Source: CAYNLK01 sp964398055
GTDB lineage: Bacteria > Chloroflexota > Anaerolineae > 4572-78 > J111
Length of the DNA: 64,000 nucleotides
Reading direction: 5' to 3'
Assembly: GCA_964398055.1 (NCBI GenBank)
Contig: CAYNLK010000029.1
Location: 11,892 to 75,891, forward strand
Positions within the stretch are counted from its first letter, which is position 1. Each line of letters starts with the position of its first letter. Below are positions 7,736 through 18,027 of this stretch, piece after piece. The notes below the pieces were generated by a model. That model saw only the letters and a program-made list of their open reading frames with translations, was not told the origin of the DNA and did no database searches. A program made the position numbers and the translations under genes.

Positions 7736-9037
7736 ATGAGCAGCAAGTGGTTTTTTGCAATCGTTGTCGCGCTGGTTGTACTGCCCTTCGTCACCTTGGG
7801 CTGTGCTGCCACACCAGCGCCGGCAGAACCGGCCCCCCAGGCCACTGAACCGGTCAGCGCAGCGGAAACAGCGGTAGAGCCAACCGCCGCTCCGGCCGAA
7901 GCAGCTGTCCAGGAGCAGGGTGAGCCGTACAAGATCGGTTTGTTCTTCTCGGTCACCGGGCCGTCCTCGTCGCTGGGGGTGCCGGAACGGGACACCGCCA
8001 TGATGTTGGTAGAGCAGGTGAATAAGGCCGGCGGGTTGCCAGGGCCGGATGGCAAATTACATGCCATCCAGTCTTTCTTTGAGGATGACCAGAGCGACTC
8101 AACCAAGGCCGTGCTGGCGGTGAAGAAGTTGATCGAGGAGAACGGTGTGCCGGTTATTGTAGGCGGCACGGGCAGCCCGGTCAGTGTGGCCGTGATCGAT
8201 ACGGTTACCGAAGCCAAGATCCCCTTCATTTCAATGGCCGCGGCCAGCGCGATTGTGCAGCCGGTTGAAGAACGGTACTGGGTCTTTAAGACTCCGCAGA
8301 CAAACTATCCCGTGGCCGAGGTGCAGGCGGATTGGATGGAGGCCAAAGGTCTCACCAAGATCGCCTCCCTGGGGGTGAACAACGCCTTTGGGGCCGACTC
8401 GATTGCCGCGATGAAGCAGATTGTGGCCGAGCGGGGTTTTGAAATTGTTTACGAAGGCACATTTGAGCCGGGTGATACCGACTTTTCGGCGCAACTAACC
8501 CAGGTGGCCGGCTCGGGCGCTGAGGTATTGATGGTCCATGCCACCCCGGCCGAGGGCGCGCCCCTGACCGTTCAATTCCGTGACTTTGGCCTGGAGATAC
8601 CGATCATTCACAATCACGGCATTGGTAACGCCGCTTTTATTGAACTGGCCGCTGATGCGGCTGAGGGCGTTTTGTTTCCTATCGGCAAGCTGCTGGTCGC
8701 CGAAAGCTTGCCGGATAGCGACCCGCAGAAAGCAGTGCTGCTGCAGTACATCGCCGACTATGAGGCTTACACCGGCGGCGGGCGTCCCAGCACCTTTGGC
8801 GGCCATGCCTGGGATGGCATGCAGATGGCCTTTGCCGCCCTGCAGGCCGTTGGTCCGCAGCCGGCCGCCATCCGTGATTACATCGAAGGCATCCAGGACT
8901 TTGTCGGCATTTCCGGCGTGTTTAACGTCTCCTCCAGTGACCACAATGGCATTGGTAAAGAATCACTGGTGCTGGTTGAGATCAAAGAGGGCGCCTGGGT
9001 CTACGTGCCGCCGGAATCGTATCAAAACGTCCCGTAA
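7736..9037 (+). CDS. Liv-type amino-acid ABC transporter, substrate-binding lipoprotein
   Basis: A 433-residue receptor of the LivK/peripla_BP_6 family. A signal peptide ends in the lipobox VTLGC (Cys23), followed by a Pro/Ala/Glu-rich tether of about 40 residues and a type I binding fold (YKIGLFFSVTGPSS onward). The start has GGAGAGGAGAAG upstream. It captures branched-chain or similar amino acids, or small amides or acids, outside the membrane. It begins a five-gene transporter operon (binding protein, two permeases, two ATPases), all on the same strand. Confidence 0.88.
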   Translation: MSSKWFFAIVVALVVLPFVTLGCAATPAPAEPAPQATEPVSAAETAVEPTAAPAEAAVQEQGEPYKIGLFFSVTGPSSSLGVPERDTAMMLVEQVNKAGGLPGPDGKLHAIQSFFEDDQSDSTKAVLAVKKLIEENGVPVIVGGTGSPVSVAVIDTVTEAKIPFISMAAASAIVQPVEERYWVFKTPQTNYPVAEVQADWMEAKGLTKIASLGVNNAFGADSIAAMKQIVAERGFEIVYEGTFEPGDTDFSAQLTQVAGSGAEVLMVHATPAEGAPLTVQFRDFGLEIPIIHNHGIGNAAFIELAADAAEGVLFPIGKLLVAESLPDSDPQKAVLLQYIADYEAYTGGGRPSTFGGHAWDGMQMAFAALQAVGPQPAAIRDYIEGIQDFVGISGVFNVSSSDHNGIGKESLVLVEIKEGAWVYVPPESYQNVP

Positions 9038-9049
9038 GCGAGGTCGGGT

Positions 9050-9982
9050 TTGACCATCTACGATCAACTCATCCAGTTTTTGGTGTCAGGCCTGACCATT
9101 GGCAGCATCTACGCCCTGATCGCCCTGGGCTTTGTGACTATTTACAACGTTACCGGGATCATTAACTTTGCCCAGGGCGAATTTGCCGTCTACGGGGCGC
9201 TGATAGCAATTACGTTCTACCAGTCCCAAATCAGGCTGTTCAGCGGCAGCCTGACTCTTGAATTGGGCTGGCCCTTGCTGCTGGCCGCGCTGGTTGGCGC
9301 CCTGGCAGGCTCGCTCCTGGGCCTGTTGCTGTACCGGTTTGGCATCCAGCCGGCCCGGAAAGCAGCGGTGCTGCACATGATCATTATCACCATTGGCGCG
9401 GCTTTCGTTTTTCGGGGGGTGTCGCTGCTGATCTGGGGCACGGACCCGTACCGGCTGCCCCCCTTTTCCACAGGCGCGCCGTTCAAGGTCTTTGGCGCTA
9501 TCTTGACTCGCCAGAGTGTTTGGGTGATGGCCGTTACGGTGGTGCTGCTCATCGCCCTGTACCTCTTCTTCAACTATACGGTTATTGGCAAAGCGCTGCG
9601 AGCCTGCGCCGTAAATCCAAAAGCGGCCCGGCTGATGGGGATCAACACCCACCGGATGGCTTTGCTGGCTTTTGGCCTGAGCGCGACCATCACCTCAATT
9701 GCCGGCATTGTCATTACCCCTGCTACCTTTATGACCTACGACCGGGGCTTGATCCTTTCGCTCAAAGGTTTTGTGGCGGCCATTATCGGCGGCCTGTCAA
9801 GCCCGCTGGGCGCGGTGCTCGGCGGCCTGTTGTTGGGTATCCTGGAGTCTTTTGGGGCCGGGCTGGTCTCATCCGGCTATAAAGATGCCATCGCTTTTGT
9901 GATTCTCTTTGTCGTGTTGGCGGTGCAAGTGGGCGGCCTCCTGCGCCGGCGGACCGCGGCCGTTGAGCGGGATGGGCTGTAA
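9050..9982 (+). CDS. livH: Branched-chain amino-acid ABC permease LivH type
   Basis: A 310-residue integral membrane permease with about eight hydrophobic segments. Family signatures are GSIYALIALGFVTIYNVTG and NFAQGEF near the N-terminus and LKGFVAAIIGGLSSPLGAVLG, the EAA-like ATPase contact loop. The start is TTG 9050, 12 nt after the receptor stop, with AGGTCGGG upstream. It forms the translocation pore with LivM. Confidence 0.9.
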   Translation: MTIYDQLIQFLVSGLTIGSIYALIALGFVTIYNVTGIINFAQGEFAVYGALIAITFYQSQIRLFSGSLTLELGWPLLLAALVGALAGSLLGLLLYRFGIQPARKAAVLHMIIITIGAAFVFRGVSLLIWGTDPYRLPPFSTGAPFKVFGAILTRQSVWVMAVTVVLLIALYLFFNYTVIGKALRACAVNPKAARLMGINTHRMALLAFGLSATITSIAGIVITPATFMTYDRGLILSLKGFVAAIIGGLSSPLGAVLGGLLLGILESFGAGLVSSGYKDAIAFVILFVVLAVQVGGLLRRRTAAVERDGL

Positions 9983-9992
9983 GGAGCGCCGC

Positions 9993-11009
9993 ATGACATT
10001 ACTCCGCCGCTATCCCAATACCTTCGGCCTGCTCGCCCTGGCGGTCGTGCTGGCGCTGATTCCGCCGAATATCAATAACAACTATATTTTGACGTTGCTG
10101 ATCTTTGTGGCCCAGTTCACCATCCTCACCGTGGGCCTGTCTTTGCTGATGGGCTATGCCGGGCAGATTTCCTTGGGCCAGGCGACTTTTTTTGGCCTGG
10201 GCGCTTATGCCACCGGTATTCTGGCCACTCGCTTTGGTATTTCACCCTGGCTGGCGCTGCTGGCCGGGGTGTTGCTTTCGGCCGGATTTGCCTACCTGGT
10301 TGGGATGCTCATTTTCCGGCTGAGAGGCCATTACCTGGCTATGGCTACCCTGGGCATCAACGTTATCTTTTTTCTGGCGCTCACTCAGGAAGTTGAATGG
10401 ACCGGCGGTCCATCCGGCTTTAGAGGCGTCCCCGACCTGACCCTGGGATCGTTCGTCTTGAGCAGCGACGCCCACTATTTTTACGTATTCTGGTTCTTTA
10501 CCCTGCTGGTGATCGCCCTATCTTTAAATCTGGTCAACTCTCAGGTGGGACGCACCCTGCGGGCGCTGCACGCCAGCGAGATCGCCTCCGAATCGGTCGG
10601 TATTGATACCAGTAGCCTGAAACTGGCGGTATTTGCTCTCAGCGCGGCTTACGCCGGACTGGCCGGCGGCTTGCATGCGGCTTATCTTGGTTTTATGAGC
10701 CCCTCTTCCTTTGGCATCGGAATTTCGATTGAATTGGTGGTAATGGCCGTGGTGGGCGGCCTGGCCAGTATCTGGGGCGCCCTTTTTGGGGCCGCCACCG
10801 TCCTGTTAATTCAACAGTATATCAGCAGCGCCATCAAAGTGTTTATTCCGGCGGCTTCCGGCGAGTACGAGGTTATTGCTTTTGGCCTTATTCTAATCGT
10901 CATTATGATCTTTATGCCGGCTGGCCTTTTTAGTACGATGACGGACGTGGTCCGCCGCTGGCAGGCCGAGCCTGTGGTTGTCCCGGCTGCGTCGTTGAGC
11001 GAAGAGTGA
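9993..11009 (+). CDS. livM: Branched-chain amino-acid ABC permease LivM type
   Basis: A 338-residue multi-pass permease. TVGLSLLMGYAGQISLGQATFFGLGAYATG is split across the first helices (typical LivM), and VVMAVVGGLASIWGALFGA is the cytoplasmic coupling loop. ATG 9993 follows AAGGAGCG and lies 10 nt after the livH stop; longer in-frame starts would overlap livH by over 70 nt and are unlikely. It pairs with LivH. Confidence 0.9.
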   Translation: MTLLRRYPNTFGLLALAVVLALIPPNINNNYILTLLIFVAQFTILTVGLSLLMGYAGQISLGQATFFGLGAYATGILATRFGISPWLALLAGVLLSAGFAYLVGMLIFRLRGHYLAMATLGINVIFFLALTQEVEWTGGPSGFRGVPDLTLGSFVLSSDAHYFYVFWFFTLLVIALSLNLVNSQVGRTLRALHASEIASESVGIDTSSLKLAVFALSAAYAGLAGGLHAAYLGFMSPSSFGIGISIELVVMAVVGGLASIWGALFGAATVLLIQQYISSAIKVFIPAASGEYEVIAFGLILIVIMIFMPAGLFSTMTDVVRRWQAEPVVVPAASLSEE

Positions 11010-11046
11010 AGGGATGCCGTCCTACGGCGTGTAAAGTTTAAGAGTA

Positions 11047-11844
11047 ATGTCGTCTGAATTATCCCCAGAAAAAGCTGTTTTATTAGAAGCCCGGCACCTG
11101 TACAAAAACTTTGGCGGGGTGGGCGCGGCCAGCAACGTTAGCTTGCAGGTTTATGCCGGCCACATCCAGGCTTTGATTGGACCAAACGGCGCCGGCAAAA
11201 CAACCACGTTCAATCTTATCTCCGGCCTGCACCTGCTGGACGAGGGTGAAATTTTTTTTGCCGGCCAGCGTATCTCTGGCTTGCCGGTCCACCGCATCGC
11301 TGCCCTCGGTATGGCTCGTACCTTCCAAAACCTGCAAATCTTTCACAATATGACCGCTCTGGAAAACGTTATGGTCGGCTGTTATTTGCAGAGCCGGGTC
11401 GGTTTCCTGGTCGCGGCGGTGCGCTGGCCGGGGCTGGCCCGCAAAGAGAAACGTCTGCAGGAGGAGGCCATGACCTACCTGGCTATGGTCGGCCTCGAAA
11501 GCCGGGCCAACAGCCCGGCCGAATCGTTGTCTTATGGGCAGCAGCGTCTGGTTGAAATTGCCCGGGCTTTGGCGGTTCGGCCGAAACTGTTACTCCTCGA
11601 TGAGCCGGCTGCCGGGTTAACCCAGCCCGAAACAGTAGCCCTGAAACAACTGATCCGCCGCATTCGGGACCAGGGCATTACCGTTTTGCTGGTGGAGCAC
11701 GATATGAAGCTGGTCATGGAAATCGCCGACCGGATCACCGTTTTGCATTACGGCCAGAAGATTGCCGAAGGCACGCCGGCCGAGATACAGTCCAACCCGG
11801 CCGTGATCGAGGCCTACCTGGGCAACGACTGGTACTTTGATTAG
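11047..11844 (+). CDS. livG: Branched-chain amino-acid ABC ATPase LivG type
   Basis: A 265-residue ATPase. Walker A is GPNGAGKTT, the signature is LSYGQQRLVEIARAL, Walker B is LLLLDEPAAGL and the switch histidine is in VLLVEHDM. The C-terminus GTPAEIQSNPAVIEAYLG is the LivG hallmark. It follows livM by 37 nt with a weak AAGAG ribosome site. It energises transport together with LivF. Confidence 0.92.
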   Translation: MSSELSPEKAVLLEARHLYKNFGGVGAASNVSLQVYAGHIQALIGPNGAGKTTTFNLISGLHLLDEGEIFFAGQRISGLPVHRIAALGMARTFQNLQIFHNMTALENVMVGCYLQSRVGFLVAAVRWPGLARKEKRLQEEAMTYLAMVGLESRANSPAESLSYGQQRLVEIARALAVRPKLLLLDEPAAGLTQPETVALKQLIRRIRDQGITVLLVEHDMKLVMEIADRITVLHYGQKIAEGTPAEIQSNPAVIEAYLGNDWYFD

Positions 11845-11893
11845 ATAGAATCAGGGGCTCTTTTGGATTTCTTGGGGTAATAAAGTCAAATCC

Positions 11894-11935
11894 GTGAAAC
11901 GTAAAACGTAAATTCATGTATCACGTTTTACGATG
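11894..11935. repeat. Degenerate heptamer repeat (GTRAAAC type)
   Basis: GTGAAAC, GTAAAAC and GTAAATT stand in exact 7-base phase and are followed by an inverse CACGTTTTAC. It is the weakest of four heptamer-phased low-complexity tracts in the window (others near 15.5, 19.3 and 54.7 kb). Confidence 0.5.
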
Positions 11936-12030
11936 TCAACCCCCTGAAATCCAATTGAACCGAATCAGTTATGTATCACGTTACGCGGTTCATGGTGCGT
12001 ATTGCGTTGGCCTGGAAGCGTCCAATGATT

Positions 12031-12110
12031 TGTTGGTTGGTTTGTTAGTTGGTTTGTTGGTTAGTTGGTTGTTCATCCAACTACCAACTATCCAACCAAC
12101 CAACCAACTA
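12031..12110. repeat. TTGG/CCAA low-complexity fold-back between livG and livF
   Basis: A run of GTTGGTTGGTTTGTTAG-like tetramer and octamer units (12031-12071) is followed by CCAACTACCAACTATCCAACCAACC units (12077-12110). The two halves can pair as a long imperfect hairpin. It ends eight bases before the livF ribosome site (AGGAG), so it could affect livF translation or transcription read-through. Confidence 0.65.
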
Positions 12111-12126
12111 TTTTTAGGAGAGAGTA

Positions 12127-12888
<762 letters not shown>

Positions 12889-12986
12889 TCTTGACCTCAA
12901 ATTGCCGCCAAAGCCCCTGAAAATCAACCCGGAAATAGCGTCTTACGCTTTCACATCGACAAAAAATTGTCGATAGTTCAACAATT

Positions 12987-13594
12987 TTATACTGCCACTC
13001 CAAGAGCTTGAAACAAGTCACGCATAGCCACTTGAATGACCTGATAAAGGGTGTCGAGCAAAGTTTGGCCTTGAGGTTGGGGGCTACGTATGGGTTTACC
13101 CGCCCCGGTGAGAACAGGTTTGATGACCTTTTCCCGCAAAATCAGTAAGGCTGCCATGGTTTGCAGACCAGTTGGGGTGGCTTCATACCGACGAGATTGA
13201 CCGATTTTACGAAGCCATTGTTTGGCCCGGAATTTTTTGAGGTCGTAGGCGGCATGACGGGGTTGGTAGGCGTCCGGGTTAAGGTCCAAGAGGATGCGGA
13301 TCTTGGTAGCCAGGTCAGAAGCAGTGAACCCGGTCGGTGAGAGGGCCAGCGAGACCAGGGCTTCAAGAACGGCGCGTATTCTGGGCTTGTTGAGATCAAG
13401 CCCGGCCATGCGGGTGTGACCGAGATAGCTGGCTTGGGCCAGGGTGTCCAGGGTGTCGTCAGCGATAAAGCAGGCGTCGATAGCCTGGAGGTGATCCAGA
13501 AAGCGGTCCAGAATCTTTTATCATTTTGTCTTGCCTCACACCAGTTTAGCTCAACCCTTATCAGAGCCTCAACCGACCAGAGGTTCTGGTTCAC
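12987..13594 (-). pseudogene. Frameshifted remnant of an uncharacterised protein with a winged-helix-like C-terminal part
   Basis: The conserved-looking frame reads ILDRFLDHLQAIDACFIADD (about 13516-13457) into NKPRIRAVLEAL, FTASDLATKIRILLDL, KKFRAKQWLRKIGQSRRYE and PTGLQTMAALLILREKVIKP, which looks like a helix-turn-helix of winged type. Two stop codons block this frame upstream, while the expected N-terminal continuation (EARQNDK) is in another frame, so one or more indels have occurred. Only a 140-residue piece from ATG 13409 could be made. I do not recognise the family; a relic of a mobile gene is possible. Confidence 0.55.
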
Positions 13595-13869
13595 TCAAGA
13601 AAACGTTGTTGGTAACGCCGGCGATGATGGCAGGTATTACTGATCACGTATGGACGATGGAAGAATTGCAGCTATCGGGTTCCACCAGATTTCCGAGTAA
13701 AGCTTGAGCAGCAGCCCATTGCCCATAATTTACAAGTTTTTCATACACGTAGATGAGGGACACTACCCCAAATCAGGGGGCGGCTTTTTTGCTGTAAAAT
13801 TCCTTGTTCCTGCTCCTATTCCGTGTTACAATGGAGCAACTTCACAATCACACCGAGGGAGAAATATCA

Positions 13870-15465
13870 ATGGAATTGACTCGCGCCAGCGGCATTCTTT
13901 TACATCCTACCTCCTTTCCCGGCCCGTACGGGATCGGCGACTTAGGTGAACCAGCCTATCACTTTATTGACTATCTGGTTGAAGCCAAACAAACCCTTTG
14001 GCAGGTGCTGCCTTTGGGTCCCACCGGTTATGGCGACTCGCCGTATGCCTCATTTTCTTCATTTGCCGGCAATCCGTTATTGATTAGTCTGGATAAGCTG
14101 GTGGAAGCCGGTGACCTTGAGCCGGCCGATGTGGCCGATGTACCGCCTTTTCCCATCGATCAGGTCGATTACGGTTGGGTCATCAACTGGAAAATGCCTC
14201 GGCTGGAGAAAGCGGCGCGCCATTTCTTGAGCCGGGTCCGGGACGAACGCGAAGCCGATTTTGAAGCCTTTTGCCGGGAGCAGGCTCATTGGTTGGAGGA
14301 TTACGCCCTGTTTATGGCCGTTAAAGAACATTTTGATGAGAAAGCGCGCAAAGCCAGAATCTTTGGGGCGATGTGGAGCAATTACTGGGATAAGGATATC
14401 GCCCTGCGCCAGCCTGAAGCCGTGGCCCGCTGGACCGAGGCCAAAGCTGAGGCTATTGCCATCCGAAAAGTGTGGCAATATTACTTCTTCCAGCAGTGGG
14501 GCGCGCTGCGCCAATACGCCAACGACCGGGATATCAGAATTATCGGCGATATCCCTATTTTTGTGGCCCCCGACAGCGTTGATGTCTGGGCGCACCGGGA
14601 GCTATTCCACCTGGATGAGGAAGGCCAGCCGACGGTCGTGGCCGGCGTTCCGCCCGACTACTTCAGTGAGACCGGCCAACTGTGGGGCAATCCGCTTTAC
14701 GATTGGGCGGCGCTGGAGGCCGAGGGGTTTCAATGGTGGCTTGACCGGATTAAGGCCACTCTGCGCCAGGTTGACATTATTCGCATCGATCATTTTCGAG
14801 GTTTTCAGGCTTACTGGGAAGTGCCGGCCGGCGAAGAGACGGCTATCAAGGGCCACTGGGTTGAAGCGCCCGGGCGTAAACTCTTTGAAACTATTGAACG
14901 GGCCTTGGGGGAGCTGCCCATTCTGGCTGAAGATTTGGGCGTGATTACGCCGGAAGTCGAGGCGCTGCGAGAGGAGTTTGGTTTTCCGGGGATGAGAATT
15001 CTGCAATTTGCCTTTGATGCTAAAGAGGCCGGCGAGCTAAACCCGACCAATCACTTTTTACCCCACAATTACGTGCCCCAAACAGTTGTTTACACCGGCA
15101 CCCACGATAATGATACCACCAAAGGCTGGTATCGCCATCGCACCGCCGAGGAACGGGATTTTGTCCGCCGTTACCTGGCCCGGCCTGATGATGACATCGT
15201 CTGGGATTTCATTCGGCTGGCGATGGCTTCAGTGGCCTGTTTCGCGATTGTGCCGTTCCAGGATGTGCTCAATCTGGATAGCGACGCCCGGATGAATACG
15301 CCGGCTATTCTGGGGGGGAACTGGGCCTGGCGCTACCGGCCCGAAGCTTTGAACAGTTGGAGCTCAACCCGGCTGGCCGAAATGGTTGATCTGTACGCCC
15401 GGGATCCGAAATTGTGGCGAGAGAAAGAAACTGAGGTCGAGGAGCGTATAGCGTATAGCGTATAG
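13870..15465 (+). CDS. malQ: 4-alpha-glucanotransferase (amylomaltase, GH77)
   Basis: A 531-residue full-length amylomaltase. The N-terminus GILLHPTSFPGPYGIGDLG is diagnostic. The catalytic nucleophile Asp is in IIRIDHFRGF, the acid/base Glu in ILAEDLGVI, and the third carboxylate in GTHDNDTTKGW. ATG 13870 has GAGGGAG upstream and matches the family start; earlier in-frame codons are not conserved. It transfers alpha-1,4-glucan segments in maltodextrin and glycogen metabolism in the cytoplasm. No other glycogen gene is adjacent, so it is a single-gene unit here. Confidence 0.95.
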   Translation: MELTRASGILLHPTSFPGPYGIGDLGEPAYHFIDYLVEAKQTLWQVLPLGPTGYGDSPYASFSSFAGNPLLISLDKLVEAGDLEPADVADVPPFPIDQVDYGWVINWKMPRLEKAARHFLSRVRDEREADFEAFCREQAHWLEDYALFMAVKEHFDEKARKARIFGAMWSNYWDKDIALRQPEAVARWTEAKAEAIAIRKVWQYYFFQQWGALRQYANDRDIRIIGDIPIFVAPDSVDVWAHRELFHLDEEGQPTVVAGVPPDYFSETGQLWGNPLYDWAALEAEGFQWWLDRIKATLRQVDIIRIDHFRGFQAYWEVPAGEETAIKGHWVEAPGRKLFETIERALGELPILAEDLGVITPEVEALREEFGFPGMRILQFAFDAKEAGELNPTNHFLPHNYVPQTVVYTGTHDNDTTKGWYRHRTAEERDFVRRYLARPDDDIVWDFIRLAMASVACFAIVPFQDVLNLDSDARMNTPAILGGNWAWRYRPEALNSWSSTRLAEMVDLYARDPKLWREKETEVEERIAYSV

Positions 15466-15500
15466 CGATACACTGTTCAAGGGGATGGTTTTGTTTTTTC

Positions 15501-15549
15501 ATTCACAATTCACCGTTCATTATTCACTATTCACTATTCACAATTCCAG
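15501..15549. repeat. Seven heptamers of the ATTCACN type
   Basis: ATTCACA ATTCACC GTTCATT ATTCACT ATTCACT ATTCACA ATTCCAG stand in perfect 7-base phase. The tract runs into the 3' end of the SGNH gene and supplies its last codons and stop (GIVNSE*). Confidence 0.85.
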
Positions 15550-16711
15550 TTGCTAGCCAGTGGTAAATTGTCTCGCCAGCGAGCCGGTTACCGGCAACAT
15601 TCCAATGCTTGTCGCCTTCAAAATAGAGGGTTTCACCGCGATCTATCCGGTCGGCAAAGGGAGGGTATAAATCGAGCACCGCTATGCCCGCCTGGCTAAA
15701 CTGTTCGGCGAACTGCTGGTTGGGTGGCTTGATCTCTTCCGCCCGCCGCATGCCCGGCAGTTTTTGGTAAATTTCGGCCCGGGCCGCGGGGCTTAATCGG
15801 TTGAATTCGATCAGGTCGACCGGGCTGATCAAGACCACCCCGAATTGCGCGCCATCCTGCTCCACTTCGGTATGCAATTCTTCAACCAGGTCCAGGGTTA
15901 GGGCCAGGGCATAATCAAAAACCTCATTATGGCCCAGGTAAAAATCCAGCATGGAGGCCTTGACCGGTTCGGTGGCGACCAGCGGTTCCAGTTGGGCATA
16001 CAGCCGAGAGGATTGGTAGAATTGGCCCAGCAAATTGTTCCAGGCTTTCCAGCCCGGCGGTGTTTGACCCATGGCCGGGGTGAGGCCGGGAGCATAATAC
16101 CACAGGTCGATATCCAGTTTACCTTCGTTCAGCACAAAGTAGGGGGTGTAGTGGTTGAGACCATCGACCGTAACGCCCCGGCCCGGCAGATTGTCCTTGA
16201 CATCATTCCCCAAAAAGAACATCAGCAGGACCAGGTCCGGCCGGTAATAACGACCTTCATTCCGGTAATAGAGCAACTGCTGCCCGGTTCCCCACCCCCC
16301 GACCCCGGCGCTAATGACTTCATAATGGCGGGAGTCCCCCATTTCATTCAGTCGATCTTCCAGCACCTGATGCGCCGTCTTCGCCTCGGGTACCTGGACG
16401 GCCTGCACAAAGGAGTCGCCCAGGATCAGGATACGGAAAGTATCATCCGGCTTAGACAGTTGGTGTTCGGTGTCGTGCATGCCGGCGCTATTCAAGGCCA
16501 GATCATGGACAAGGTCGCCGGTAGCTACCGTGGTGGTGTAATAGGGTTTGCCGCGCCAGCCGGTCTGGTCGGAGGAAGTATCGGCCACGTTGCTAGAGCC
16601 AGCATAGGGTGTGGGCAAAAGTCTGGCCCCTACTTCTAGCAATATGAGCGTGGTCACAACGGCCACGAGCGCAAGCGCAAGATTGACGGTGATTCTGGCG
16701 ATTTTCCTCAA
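15527..16711 (-). CDS. Membrane-anchored SGNH/GDSL-type hydrolase
   Basis: A 394-residue protein with an N-terminal membrane anchor (residues 8-27) and an SGNH fold. Block I is LILGDSFVQA, block II is the Gly-rich AGVGGWGTGQQ, block III is FFLGNDVKDN, and block V is DKHWN near the C-terminus with the catalytic Asp/His. This arrangement resembles AlgJ/AlgX-like acyl esterases or acetyltransferases of the cell envelope. The start is TTG 16711, 3 nt after the aminotransferase stop, so they form an operon. Substrate unknown; a polysaccharide O-acetyl group is a reasonable guess. Confidence 0.75.
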   Translation of the reverse strand: MRKIARITVNLALALVAVVTTLILLEVGARLLPTPYAGSSNVADTSSDQTGWRGKPYYTTTVATGDLVHDLALNSAGMHDTEHQLSKPDDTFRILILGDSFVQAVQVPEAKTAHQVLEDRLNEMGDSRHYEVISAGVGGWGTGQQLLYYRNEGRYYRPDLVLLMFFLGNDVKDNLPGRGVTVDGLNHYTPYFVLNEGKLDIDLWYYAPGLTPAMGQTPPGWKAWNNLLGQFYQSSRLYAQLEPLVATEPVKASMLDFYLGHNEVFDYALALTLDLVEELHTEVEQDGAQFGVVLISPVDLIEFNRLSPAARAEIYQKLPGMRRAEEIKPPNQQFAEQFSQAGIAVLDLYPPFADRIDRGETLYFEGDKHWNVAGNRLAGETIYHWLATGIVNSE

Positions 16712-16714
16712 CTC

Positions 16715-17809
16715 TTATTTGTTCAAAACATCCTGAACGGCGGCGGCCAGTCGTTTGACGCCTCCGTTGATCTCCTCCGGGGTGATGCCGCAATAGGGTA
16801 GCCGCAGAAAGCGTTCCCCACCGCCGTCGGGGAAGAAGGCCTGGCCATCGGCCAGATTCAGGTTGTATTTCTTGGCCTGCTCGCGCACTTCAGCCGTAGT
16901 TGTCCCGGCCGGCAGCGTCACCGACAGGAAGAAGCCGCCATCGGGCCGGGTGGCTTCAGCATCCGGCAAATAATGATCCAGAGCATCCAGACATGCCTGG
17001 AGTCGAGGGGCGTACAGCGCTTTCAACCGTTCAATCTGACCCGGCAATTGGCCGCTCTCGACAAATTCATACACAACGCCCTGGGAGAGCAGACTGGGGG
17101 TGATGTAGGTATCCTCGGCAATTTTGGTTATCGCTTGCAGCAACTCGGCCTGACCATATAGAATACCGACCCGCGGGCCGGGGCCAATCAGCTTGCTGAA
17201 GGAGAGCATGTGGAGCGTCCGGTCTGGGTTCAACTCAAATAGAGACGGCTGCTCCTCGCCCCGGAAGCGGAGCGGGCGATAAGGGGCATCCTCCAGCAGC
17301 CAGAAGCCATGTTTGTCGGCCAACTCGACCAGCTTTTCCCTTTTGGCCCGTGAACAGGTCGCCCCAGACGGATTCTGGAAATCGGGGATGAGATAGAAGA
17401 ATTTGGGCGTCTCTTTGGCCAGGGCCGCGGCCAGGGCCTCCAGGTTCGGTCCATCCGGTTCCAGAGGGATGCCGACTGTGCGGGCCTGGTGTTTGCGCAG
17501 GGTGGTCAGAGTCCGGTCATAGCTGGGCGACTCGGTGAAGACAACGTCGCCGGGTTTTAGGAGTTGGGTACACAAAAATTCAATGATTTGGAGAGAGCCG
17601 TTGGCCGTAATGACCTGATCGACCGCGACGCCCTGCCACTCGGCCAACCACTCCCGCAAGGGCAGAAAGCCGGATGCTTTGCCGTATTGTAAAATCGTGG
17701 CGCCGTATCTTTCCAGGGCCCTCGTTGATGCCTCGATCATCTCGGGGATCGGAAAAGATTCCGGGGCGGGTACACCGCGAGTAAAATTGATAACGGCCTG
17801 ATCTGACAT
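16715..17809 (-). CDS. PLP-dependent class I/II aminotransferase (LysN/MocR-like fold)
   Basis: A 364-residue fold-type I enzyme. NFTRGVPAPESFPIP at the N-terminus, NGSLQIIEFL, the PLP-Asp/Tyr region FYLIPDFQNPSGATCS, and SFSKLIGPGPRVG with the Schiff-base lysine are those of 2-aminoadipate/valine-pyruvate-type transaminases. ATG 17809 has an AGGAGAGAGG site upstream; a longer frame upstream lacks conserved sequence. It could convert amino acids to the keto acids used by the oxidoreductases at the left end, but the distance makes this only a suggestion. It is divergent from obgE. Confidence 0.85.
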   Translation of the reverse strand: MSDQAVINFTRGVPAPESFPIPEMIEASTRALERYGATILQYGKASGFLPLREWLAEWQGVAVDQVITANGSLQIIEFLCTQLLKPGDVVFTESPSYDRTLTTLRKHQARTVGIPLEPDGPNLEALAAALAKETPKFFYLIPDFQNPSGATCSRAKREKLVELADKHGFWLLEDAPYRPLRFRGEEQPSLFELNPDRTLHMLSFSKLIGPGPRVGILYGQAELLQAITKIAEDTYITPSLLSQGVVYEFVESGQLPGQIERLKALYAPRLQACLDALDHYLPDAEATRPDGGFFLSVTLPAGTTTAEVREQAKKYNLNLADGQAFFPDGGGERFLRLPYCGITPEEINGGVKRLAAAVQDVLNK

Positions 17810-18027
17810 GATCCTCTCTCCTGTTGATAAAAAATAGCGACCGGTAGTCATCGACCGTCGCTTGCTGAGTTGGTTAATTAGTCGGGTTGAGTCTGAAAGG
17901 TACGGGTAGGGCCTGGAGAATAACATGAATCAGAGTGAATGTCAACCGTCATAATTGCCCCGCGGCCAATAGATTTGCCTATATTCAAGACCAGATGAAT
18001 AATATCGACAGTATTTGGAGGAAATCT

